Shown here piece by piece: positions 16,639 to 24,800 of a stretch of 38,685 bases of DNA. The stretch is from NCBI GenBank assembly GCA_012026785.1, contig VEOW01000086.1, positions 1-38,685 of the forward strand, written 5' to 3'. Source of the stretch: Chloroflexota bacterium (GTDB lineage: Bacteria > Chloroflexota > Limnocylindria > Limnocylindrales > CSP1-4). The notes below the pieces were generated by a model that was not told the origin of the DNA, did no database searches, and was given only the letters and a program-made list of their open reading frames with translations. Made by a program: the position numbers and the translations under genes. The first letter of the stretch is position 1. Each line of letters begins with the position of its first letter.

Positions 16639-17890
16639 GCAGCGACCGGCCGACGAGCGGCCGACCGGGGAGGATGTCCCGCGGCCGAGCGTGCGGGTTC
16701 GCCTGGCGGGAATCGCCCGCGGTCTCGCCGTGCCCGTGCTCGCGATCTTCAGCGCCCTGGTCATCGGGGCGTTCGTCATCGTTCTCTCGGACGTCACGTT
16801 CTTCGAGCGCCTGAGCGCCGATCCGGGTGGAGCGCTCGGCACGGCGATCGGCGGTGTCCTGGAGGCCTACGGTGCCCTGTTCCGTGGCGCCCTCGGGAGT
16901 CCCACCGGGTACGCGGAGGCCTTCGCCTCGGGCGATCCTGCCCAGATCACGAAGGCCTTCGTGCCGATCAGCGAGACGCTGCTCGCGGCGACGCCCTTGA
17001 TCTTCACCGGGCTCGCGGTCGCACTCGGGTTCCAATGCGGGCTGTTCAACATCGGGGCCGAGGGCCAGCTGTATGTCGGCGCGATGTTCGGGACCTTCGC
17101 AGGCTTCGCCTTCGCCGGCCTGCCGTGGTTCATCCACCTCCCGCTGGCGATCGGGGCGGGCTTCCTGGGTGGGGCCCTGTGGGGCTTCGTCCCCGGCCTC
17201 CTGAAGGCCCGAACCGGGGCCCACGAAGTCATCGTCACGATCATGCTCAACTACACCGCCTACCGGCTGATCGAGTACATCCTCAAGGTCCCGGGCTACC
17301 AGCGCGAGGGCCGCAACGACCCGATCTCGAAGGTCGCCCTGGAGTCGTCGTGGTTCCCACCGCTCATCGAGGGCCTGCGGGCCAACTGGGGTTTCGTCCT
17401 CGGTCTCGTGGCGGCACTGGCCGTCTCGTGGTTGCTGTTCCGGTCGACACGCGGCTTCGAGTTCCGGGCCGTCGGCTTCAACCCGAGCGGGGCGCGTGCG
17501 GCCGGCATGAGCATCGCCGTCTCGACGATCCTGGCGATGACGATCAGCGGCGGGCTTGCCGGCCTGGCGGGGACGAGCATCGTCCTCGGGGTGACCCACT
17601 CGCTCACCTCCGGGATCTCGGCCGGCTTCGGATTCGACGGCATTGCCATCGCCCTGATGGCCGGCTCCCGGCCACGTGGCATCGTCCTCGCCTCGCTGCT
17701 CTTCGGGGCCCTCCGGGCGGGCGCGACGCCGATGCAGTCGATCACGGGCGTCCCGATCGACCTGGTCGTCGTGATCCAGGCGCTCGTGATCATGTTCGTT
17801 GCGGCGCCAGCACTGGTCCGCGAGCTCTACCGCATCCGGGTGCCGGAGACCACCGGCCTCGAGACGTTCGCCAAGGGCTGGCGCGTATGA
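16631..17890 (+). CDS. Nucleoside ABC importer permease 1, importer B
   Basis: A 419-aa BPD_transp_2 membrane protein paralogous to that at 9480. A hydrophilic N-terminal tail of about 30 residues (EQRPADERPTGEDVPRPSV) precedes the first membrane segment VPVLAIFSALVIGAFVIVL. The coupling region is ARTGAHEVIVTIMLNYTAYRL. GTG 16631 lies inside the ATPase gene, overlapping its last 8 nt; the stop overlaps the next start in ATGA. It forms a heterodimeric channel with the next gene product. Confidence 0.92.
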   Translation: MAEQRPADERPTGEDVPRPSVRVRLAGIARGLAVPVLAIFSALVIGAFVIVLSDVTFFERLSADPGGALGTAIGGVLEAYGALFRGALGSPTGYAEAFASGDPAQITKAFVPISETLLAATPLIFTGLAVALGFQCGLFNIGAEGQLYVGAMFGTFAGFAFAGLPWFIHLPLAIGAGFLGGALWGFVPGLLKARTGAHEVIVTIMLNYTAYRLIEYILKVPGYQREGRNDPISKVALESSWFPPLIEGLRANWGFVLGLVAALAVSWLLFRSTRGFEFRAVGFNPSGARAAGMSIAVSTILAMTISGGLAGLAGTSIVLGVTHSLTSGISAGFGFDGIAIALMAGSRPRGIVLASLLFGALRAGATPMQSITGVPIDLVVVIQALVIMFVAAPALVRELYRIRVPETTGLETFAKGWRV

Positions 17891-19167
17891 CCGCCGCCGT
17901 TCAGGTCGCGCCAGCCGTCATCGTCGACCGCGCCGCCATCCGACGGCAGCGGATCCTGGGTGTCGTCTACCTCGTCATGGCCGCGGCCGCCGCCTTCGTC
18001 CTCGGCGAGGGCATCGAGCCGGGTGCGTCGAGCACGTTCCTCTTGAAGCCGGCCGGCAGCCAGGGCGGCCTCGACATCCCGCCGCTGGTCGTGCCGGCCA
18101 CGCTGACCATCTACCTGATCGCGGGGCTGTGCGCCGCCCTCGGCGCGATCCAGCTGGTCCGGGGATTCGGCAGCCGCTGGACCGTCGTCCTCGGCGTCGT
18201 CGTCGTGGCTTTCGTGTTCGCGTTCCTGACGTGGGCCGGAGCGGGCAGGTCGATGAGCCTCATCGGGATCCTCCAACTGACCGTGCAGAAGGCCCTCCCG
18301 ATCACGTTCGGGGCCTTGTCAGGGGTGCTCTGCGAGCGCTCGGGTGTGGTCAACATCGCGATCGAGGGCATGCTCCTGGCGGGAGCGTTCAGCGGTGCAG
18401 TCGTGGGCAGCGGCACCGGCAACAACATCATCGGCCTGGTCGCGGCGGCGCTTGTCGGCGGGGCCCTCGCGGGCGTCCTGGCGGTCCTCGCGATCCGCTA
18501 CAGGATGAACCAGATCGTCGCCGGCACGGTCATCAACATCTTGGCCGCGGGCCTGACGTCGTTCCTGGCATCCCGGGTCCTGCAGGCCCACCGCGAGCTC
18601 AACGAGCCCACGAAGTTCGCCTCGATCCCGCTCCCGCTGCTGTCCGACATCCCGATCGTTGGGCCGATGTTCTTCAGCGGCAACATCTTCATGTACATGC
18701 TGTTCGTGCTCATCGGCCTCATCCACTGGGCTCTCTTTCACACGCGCTGGGGCCTCCGGGTCCGGGCGGTGGGTGAGCATCCCCGCGCCGCCGACACGGT
18801 CGGCATCAACGTCCTGTTCACTCGGTATCGGAATGTCATCCTCGGCGGCATCGTGGCCGGTGTGGGCGGCGCGTACTTCACGCTCGGATCGACCGGATCC
18901 TTCGTCCACGACATGACCGGCGGCCGAGGCTTCATCGGCCTGGCCGCCATGATCTTCGGTGGGTGGACGCCCATCGGGGCCTTCCTTGCCAGCCTCGTGT
19001 TCGGCTTCGCCGACGCGCTTCAGGCGAGGCTGTCGATCCTCGGCGCGGCGGTCCCCTCCGAGTTCCTGCTGATGGTTCCGTACCTCGTCACGATCGTCGT
19101 CGTTGCGGGGCTCGTCGGCCGGGTTCGCATGCCGGCAGCGGACGGCATGCCATACGAGAAGGAATGA
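17887..19167 (+). CDS. Nucleoside ABC importer permease 2, importer B
   Basis: A 426-aa polytopic membrane protein paralogous to that at 10691. Conserved text includes FGALSGVLCERSGVVNIAIEG, RMNQIVAGTVINILAAGLTS, GLRVRAVGEHPRAADTVGIN and AMIFGGWTPIGAFLASLVFG. ATG 17887 overlaps the preceding stop by four bases. It is the last gene of importer B: no hydrolase or esterase follows, unlike importer A. It converges on the cyclase gene with a gap of only 24 nt. Confidence 0.92.
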   Translation: MTAAVQVAPAVIVDRAAIRRQRILGVVYLVMAAAAAFVLGEGIEPGASSTFLLKPAGSQGGLDIPPLVVPATLTIYLIAGLCAALGAIQLVRGFGSRWTVVLGVVVVAFVFAFLTWAGAGRSMSLIGILQLTVQKALPITFGALSGVLCERSGVVNIAIEGMLLAGAFSGAVVGSGTGNNIIGLVAAALVGGALAGVLAVLAIRYRMNQIVAGTVINILAAGLTSFLASRVLQAHRELNEPTKFASIPLPLLSDIPIVGPMFFSGNIFMYMLFVLIGLIHWALFHTRWGLRVRAVGEHPRAADTVGINVLFTRYRNVILGGIVAGVGGAYFTLGSTGSFVHDMTGGRGFIGLAAMIFGGWTPIGAFLASLVFGFADALQARLSILGAAVPSEFLLMVPYLVTIVVVAGLVGRVRMPAADGMPYEKE

Positions 19168-19191
19168 CGGAGGACGAGGGAGGCGCCGAGC

Positions 19192-20040
19192 TCAACCGGC
19201 GCCCGTGACCGCGAACAGCTCCCGAGGTCCGGCCAGCCCCTTCAGCTCGTGCTCACCGCGCGAATCGAACTGGAACTCGGTGCCGGTGAGCAGGCGCGTG
19301 GTCGGGGAGACGAGCACCTCACCCGGGCCGGCCGTGGCGGCGATCCGGGCCGCTTCGTGAACCGCGATGCCGCGCACGTCGCCGCCGGCTATCTCGACCT
19401 CGCCGGTGTGGAGTCCCGCCCGGATCTCGAGGCCGAGCTCGGCGGCGGCGTCGCGGATGGCACGGGCCGCGCTGACCGCCCGGCCGGCCGAATCGAAGAT
19501 CGCCAGGAAGCCGTCGCCGGTCGTGTTGACCTCCCGGCCCCGGAAGCGGTCGAGGATCAGGCGGACCTGCTGGTTGTGGCGGGCGAGGAGCTCGTGCCAT
19601 GCCTGGTCGCCGAGGCGGCCCGCCAGCTCGGTCGAGCCGACGATGTCGGTGACGAGGAGCGTGACGAGGATCCGGGCGCTGGACTCGGTCGGGCCGACCC
19701 ACGTTCGGAAGCCGGCCCACTCGATGCTGACCAGCGGTTCATCCGACACCACCCAGCCGTCGTGACCGGGCGGTACGTCGAATACGTCGTTGGGCCCCGG
19801 CTCGAGGACCGGTCCGTCCTCCAGCTCGACGTGCAGGCGGCCGGACGTGATCACCCCGGTGTGATGGGCCAGGCAGCGGCGCTTGCCCGTCGCCGCGTCA
19901 AGCTGGCCGCAGTGCTCGCCCGGCTGCATGACGTAGCGAGCGATCGTGGCATCGCCCATCGACACGGCATCGACCGTCATCCCGGGCACCTCCACGTGCT
20001 CGTCGGGATGATCAAAGCTCTTTCGAACCGCTCCTGACAT
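19192..20040 (-). CDS. Cupin domain fused to class III nucleotide cyclase
   Basis: A 282-aa cytoplasmic protein. Residues about 20-115 form a cupin-like beta barrel (MQPGEHCGQLDAATGKRR, HHTGVITSGRLHVEL, VPPGHDGWVVSDEP). Residues about 124-282 form a class III adenylate/guanylate cyclase domain. The metal-binding Asp residues are D132 (LLVTDIVGST) and D176 (TTGDGFLA). The transition-state Arg is R232 (HEAARIA). Of the base-selecting pair, the usual Lys is N172, while the usual Asp is kept (D221); the usual catalytic Asn is H228. Such an Asn in place of Lys is known in the mycobacterial cyclase Rv1900c, so activity is plausible but purine specificity uncertain. The cupin may sense a small ligand. 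ATG 20040 follows GAGGGCG. No effector lies next to it. Confidence 0.87.
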   Translation of the reverse strand: MSGAVRKSFDHPDEHVEVPGMTVDAVSMGDATIARYVMQPGEHCGQLDAATGKRRCLAHHTGVITSGRLHVELEDGPVLEPGPNDVFDVPPGHDGWVVSDEPLVSIEWAGFRTWVGPTESSARILVTLLVTDIVGSTELAGRLGDQAWHELLARHNQQVRLILDRFRGREVNTTGDGFLAIFDSAGRAVSAARAIRDAAAELGLEIRAGLHTGEVEIAGGDVRGIAVHEAARIAATAGPGEVLVSPTTRLLTGTEFQFDSRGEHELKGLAGPRELFAVTGAG

Positions 20041-20122
20041 CGGGACGCCCTCGAAACCAGATTCCGTGACCCTGCCGGAGCGTACACCCGGCATCCTCGA
20101 TTGCGTGCCGCCGCGATCCGGC

Positions 20123-20152
20123 TTGCCGGCCAGCCGAGCCGGCGCGTAGGAT
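20123..20152 (+). promoter_or_regulatory. Candidate sigma-70 promoter of the lipoprotein gene
   Basis: TTGCCG (20123-20128) and TAGGAT (20147-20152) are 18 nt apart, 31 nt upstream of ATG 20184. A strong AGGAGGGG ribosome binding site (about 20173-20180) lies between. Confidence 0.5.
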
Positions 20153-20183
20153 CGCCCGACCGGGGGAGGGATCAGGAGGGGCG

Positions 20184-21569
20184 ATGGGACCGGGACGGGC
20201 TGCCCGAAGCACCAGGGCGTCGACGCCCACGTTCGTGATCCTGGCGGCGCTCCTCGTGACCGCCTGCGGGGGAGCGGGACCCCGCCCGCCAGACGGAGCA
20301 CCGGGGGCGGTCGCCGGCCTGACCGTGCCGACCGAGGGCGTCGTCCTGGCCGACGATGCCGTTCAGGGCGATGCGACCACGGCCGCGGCGCATCTGCAGG
20401 GCGTGGACCCGGACGGCACACTGACCTTTGACGCCGATACGGCCGGCCTCGGCGACCTCGCCGCCGGCGACGTCCTGATCATCGAGGGCATCGGGGTCCG
20501 CAAGGTGGCCTCGGCGGATCGCACTGGTGACGCGATCACCGTTGCGACCACGGAGGCGACGATCGCCGATGCCGTCAAGGACGGCAAGATCGGCTGGACC
20601 TATGACGTCGCCTGGGACAACCTGCCGGACGCGACGTACGAGACGGCCATGGCCGAGCTGGGCTTCCGGCGAGACGGGCTGGCGTCGGTCGGCCAGCTCG
20701 ACGGCGACATGCTTCGCCAGTTCGCCGTGCCCGGTGAGACCCTCCGCTTCGTCGGCAAGGTCCAGGGCTTCGAGGTCGAGTTCAAGCTCACGCCGAAGTC
20801 GGACAAGCTCGACTTCGAGCTGTCGGCCAGTAGAACCAACGTCAAGGTCCAGGCGGCAGGCTTCGTGAGCACGTTCCGCCAGGAGACGGTCATGGAGTTC
20901 GAGGACGGCGTCGGCGCCTTCTTCGACACCAAGGTCAGCGGCCTGAAGGGCGAAGCCGAGGTCACCTGGAACGCCTTCCAGGTCAACGACCCGTCGCTCG
21001 ACTCGGACATCGTCGCGGTCGTCCTGCCGTTCGGCGTGCCGATCCCGTTCATGGCCGGCCCGATCCCGATGACCCTCAACGTCAAGGCCAACATTCGGGT
21101 CGTGCCCGAGCTCACCAGCGGCAACGCTTCGTCGGGTGGATCCTGGAAGGTCACCTACGACAGCGACCAGGGCTTCAGCACCAACGGCGGCGACCCGAGC
21201 CCGGTCTCGACCCTGAAGAATCTCGCCGCGAATCTCGGCAAGGAGCCGACCGTGACGGCCGGCCTGGGCGTGACCGGCTTTGGCGTCGGGTTCGAGTTTC
21301 CGAGGATGGAGCTGCAGCTCGGCCACCCGGCGGTCGAAGGCTTCCTCAACACCTACGCTTTCCTCACGCTCAACACCTACGTCAACGGGCTGTGGACCCC
21401 CGGCACGACCCTCACCGCCGACATCCCGCCCTGCCAGCGCTCGTCGGCGGTCGTGAGCGCCATCGCCGGCTACAAGCTCGCCGTGCTCGGGATGGTCGAG
21501 CTGTCCGACAACAAGCTGCTGTGGCAGAAGACGACGACAAGTTCAAGGACGACAAGCCCTGCACCCTGA
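20184..21569 (+). CDS. Large secreted lipoprotein, unknown function, C-terminus possibly frameshifted
   Basis: A 461-aa predicted lipoprotein with signal peptide FVILAALLVTACGG (lipidated C28). The mature part alternates beta-strand-like segments (for example GEVEV-type GEAEVTWNAFQ, PMTLNVKANIRVVPE, VTAGLGVTGFGVGFEFPRMEL) and has very few cysteines, suggesting a large extracytoplasmic beta-rich fold. I recognise no family. ATG 20184 has a strong ribosome binding site and a candidate promoter. The last residues in frame (TTTSSRTTSPAP) are low complexity, whereas the -1 frame from 21530 encodes DDDKFKDDKPCTLTGR and stops at 21580; that tail would pair a Cys with the one in IPPCQRSS. A one-base indel near 21525-21535 is therefore likely. 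Transcribed divergently from the cyclase gene. Confidence 0.82.
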   Translation: MGPGRAARSTRASTPTFVILAALLVTACGGAGPRPPDGAPGAVAGLTVPTEGVVLADDAVQGDATTAAAHLQGVDPDGTLTFDADTAGLGDLAAGDVLIIEGIGVRKVASADRTGDAITVATTEATIADAVKDGKIGWTYDVAWDNLPDATYETAMAELGFRRDGLASVGQLDGDMLRQFAVPGETLRFVGKVQGFEVEFKLTPKSDKLDFELSASRTNVKVQAAGFVSTFRQETVMEFEDGVGAFFDTKVSGLKGEAEVTWNAFQVNDPSLDSDIVAVVLPFGVPIPFMAGPIPMTLNVKANIRVVPELTSGNASSGGSWKVTYDSDQGFSTNGGDPSPVSTLKNLAANLGKEPTVTAGLGVTGFGVGFEFPRMELQLGHPAVEGFLNTYAFLTLNTYVNGLWTPGTTLTADIPPCQRSSAVVSAIAGYKLAVLGMVELSDNKLLWQKTTTSSRTTSPAP

Positions 21570-21606
21570 CGGGGCGGTGAGACGCCGCTTCGCCCCGCGC
21601 CGCGCC

Positions 21607-21628
21607 GGGCGCCGTGTACACGGCGCCC
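21607..21628 (+). terminator. 22-bp perfect palindrome, probable terminator
   Basis: The stem GGGCGCCGT pairs with ACGGCGCCC around a GTAC loop, 27 nt after the shifted-frame stop of the lipoprotein gene. It is followed by CTTTGCGCCCTTT, a weak T-rich tail. It could terminate the lipoprotein transcript; being fully symmetrical it could also bind a dimeric regulator. Confidence 0.6.
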
Positions 21629-21649
21629 TTTGCGCCCTTTGCAACAACG

Positions 21650-21788
21650 GACGGTTGGCACCCGGCCCGGCCCCTTCGCGGCACCCGATTCGCGGTTTCA
21701 ACCGTCAGGCTTTTCACCGCTCGCAACCGCGGACGGTTGACCGACCCCTCGGGGTCAGATCGCCGCCGACCCCGGCCGCCCAACCGTC
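21650..21788. repeat. Two spaced dyads (GACGGTTG / CAACCGTC) with an 82-bp period
   Basis: GACGGTTG occurs at 21650-21657 and 21732-21739, and its reverse complement at 21699-21706 and 21781-21788. Each pair has the same 41-nt spacer and the pairs are exactly 82 bp apart. Flanks are only partly similar. The array ends about 100 bp before the dnaE start. Confidence 0.75.
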
Positions 21789-21875
21789 GCTTGTTGCACC
21801 CCACGCAACCGGTTCCGCCGACGCGCGACGCGGGCCAGATACCGTAGCGGGCCGAGCCAGCCGCCCCGGCCCCGC

Positions 21876-21881
21876 TACCAT
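21876..21881 (+). promoter_or_regulatory. Candidate -10 element for leaderless dnaE mRNA
   Basis: TACCAT lies 9 nt before GTG 21891, so RNA would start at or next to the start codon. No clear -35 or Shine-Dalgarno is visible. The same arrangement occurs at four other genes in the window. Confidence 0.4.
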
Positions 21882-21890
21882 GGGGCACCC

Positions 21891-24800
21891 GTGGCCATCG
21901 CGTCGAACGACTTCGTCCACCTGCATACCCACTCGGAGTTCAGCCTCCTCGACGGCCTCGGGCGGATCACCGACCTCGTCGACGAAGCGAGCACCAAGGG
22001 CTTCGACAGCCTCGCCCTGACCGACCACGGCGCGCTCTACGGTGCCGTCGCGTTCCACCAGGCCGCGATCCAGCGCGGCATCCGCCCGATCATCGGCGTC
22101 GAGACCTACGTCGCCCGCCGGTCGATGACCGACAAGGAGGGCAAGGCCGACGCGCAGCCGTTCCACCTCGTCCTGCTGGCGTCCGATCTGACCGGCTACC
22201 GGAACCTCTGCCGGCTCGTCACCGACGCCCACATCGACGGCTACTACTACAAGCCCCGGATCGACCGCGAGCACCTGGCGCGGTACAGCAAGGGCCTGAT
22301 CGGGCTGTCAGCGTGCCTCAACGGCGAGGTGAGCCGGGCCCTCGAGGTGGAGGACTGGGACCTGGCGCGGGCCGTCGCCGGCTCATATGCCGAGATCCTC
22401 GGGAAGGACCGCTTCTTCCTCGAGCTTCAGGACCACGGCCTGGCCGAGCAACGCCGGCTGAACGAGCAGCTGCTGCGACTCGCGCCCGAGATGGGCCTCG
22501 GCCTCGTCGTCACCAACGACCTTCACTACGTTCGCCGCGAGCAGGCGCCGGCCCACGACGTCCTGCTGTGCGTCGGCACCGCCTCGAACCTCGACACGCC
22601 GGGGCGCCTGAAGTTCGAGACCGACGACTTCTTCCTGAAGTCGGCCGCGGAGATGGCGTCGCTGTTCCCCGACCACCCCGAGGCGATCCTGAACACGAAG
22701 CGGATCGCCGAGATGTGCCAGGTGGAGCTGCCGCTGGGCCAGACCCGGATCCCGCACTTCCCGGTGCCCGACGGCGAGACGGTCGAATCGTGGCTCCGGA
22801 AGGAGTGCCAGCGCGGCCTCGAGTGGCGCTACGGCACGCCGACACCGGAGCTCCAGGCCCGCCTCGACTACGAGCTCGGCGTGATCATCGAGATGGGCTA
22901 CGCCGGCTACTTCCTGATCGTCGCCGACTTCATCCGCTTCGCCCGCGAGCAGGGGATCGCGACGACCTGCCGAGGCAGTGCGCCCGGCTCGATCGTCACC
23001 TACACCCTCGGCATCACGCCGGTCGACCCGATCGCCTACGACCTGCCGTTCGAGCGCTTCCTGAACCCCGACCGCGTCACGATGCCCGACATCGACGTCG
23101 ACTTCCAGGACGACCGTCGCGACGAGGTCATCGCCTACGTCGCCCGGAAGTACGGTCAGGACCACGTGGCCCAGATCATCACCTTCGGCACGATGCTCGC
23201 CCGGGCGGCGATCCGCGACGTCGGGCGCGTCCTGGGCCACAGCTACGGCGACGTCGACCGCGTCGCCAAGGCCGTCCCGAACCAGCTCGGCATCAAGCTC
23301 GACGAGGCCCTCGAGACGAGCCCCCAGCTGCGCGAGCAGTACGACGGCGACCCGGGCGTCAAGCGGATGATCGACTTCGCCAAGCAGCTGGAGGGCGTCG
23401 CCCGCAACGCCTCCACGCACGCCGCCGGGGTGGTCATCAGCCGCGAGCCGCTGACCGAGCTCATGCCGCTCCAGAAGGCCACGAACTCGGACGCCCTGAT
23501 GACCCAGTACGAGATGCACGCCATCGAGGCGCTGGGGCTGCTGAAGTTCGACTTCCTGGGCCTGTCGAACCTGACGATCCTCAAGAACGCAGTCGACGCG
23601 ATCCGGGCCCACCGCGGTGTCGAGGTGAACCTCGAGACGATCCCGCTCGACGACGCCAGGACGTTCGAATTGCTGGCGTCCGGCGAGACGACGGGGGTGT
23701 TCCAGCTGGAGTCGGCGGGCATGCGGCGGTACGTCCGCGAGCTCCGGCCGACCTCTGTCTTCGACCTGGCGGCGATGGTCGCCCTCTACCGCCCCGGCCC
23801 GATGGACAACATCCCGGCCTACATCCGCCGCAAGCACGGCCAAGAGGCGGTGACGTACCTCCACCCGCTGCTCGAGCCGTTCCTGGCGCGGACGTACGGG
23901 ATCTTCGTCTACCAGGAGGACATCATGGCCGCCGCGATCGCGCTCGGCGGCTTCCGCGGGCCCGAGGCGGACACGCTCGGCTACGCCATTCGAAAGAAGA
24001 AGTCGTCGGTCCTGCGCTCGATGCGCGAGAAGTTCGTGACCCAGGCGGCCGAACGCGGTGTCCCCGCGGGGGTCATCGACCAGGTCTTCGCGGCCTTCCA
24101 GCCGTTCGAACGGTATGGCTTCAACAAGGCCCACGCGACCTGCTACGGCCTGATCGCCTACCAGACCGCGTACCTCAAGGCCAACTACACGGTCGACTAC
24201 ATGGCCTCGGTCCTGTCGGCCTTCCGCGACAACGAGGAGAAGGTCGCCGCGGCGATCGCCGAGTGCCGCCGGCTGGGCATCGAGGTTCGCCCACCCGACG
24301 TGACGAAGAGCGCGGTCGAATTCACGGTCGAGGACGAGGCCATCCGGTTCGGGCTGCTGGCGGTCAAGAACGTCGGCCAGGGGGCGATCGAATCGATCAT
24401 CGCTTCACGGGAGGCGGAAGGGCCATTCCGGTCGCTCGGCGACTTCTGCCGCCGGATCGACCTGCGGTTGGCGAACCGGAAGGTGCTGGAGTCGCTCGCC
24501 AAGGTCGGCGCGCTCTCGGCGTTCGGGCATCACGCCCAGGTCATCGAGGGCCTCGAGGACGCGATGGCGGCCGGGCAGGCTGCCCAGCGGGACCTGGCCA
24601 CGGGTCAAACGTCCCTGTTCGACGCCGGGGCGGAGGACGCCCTGGTGCTGGAACGGCCCCTGCCGGACGTTGGCGAGGCCCCCGTGCGTGAGCGGCTCCG
24701 CTGGGAGAAGGAGCTGCTCGGCCTGTACCTCTCCGAGCACCCGATGGGCGAGGTCGCCGACCGGGTCGCGGCGTTCGTGACGGCATACTCGGGCGACCTG

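Larger units (their letters stand above)
21581..21890. other. Intergenic region upstream of dnaE with dyads and a palindrome
   Basis: This 310-nt region contains a perfect 22-bp palindrome (21607-21628) that may terminate the lipoprotein transcript, then two copies of a spaced dyad (21650-21788) and the dnaE start region. No protein-coding gene is supported here. Confidence 0.6.

Noticed and set aside
22383-24134. A 583-codon minus-strand frame inside dnaE
   Set aside because: The text is Val/Arg/Asp-rich complement of DnaE codons, with no ribosome binding site or family match.
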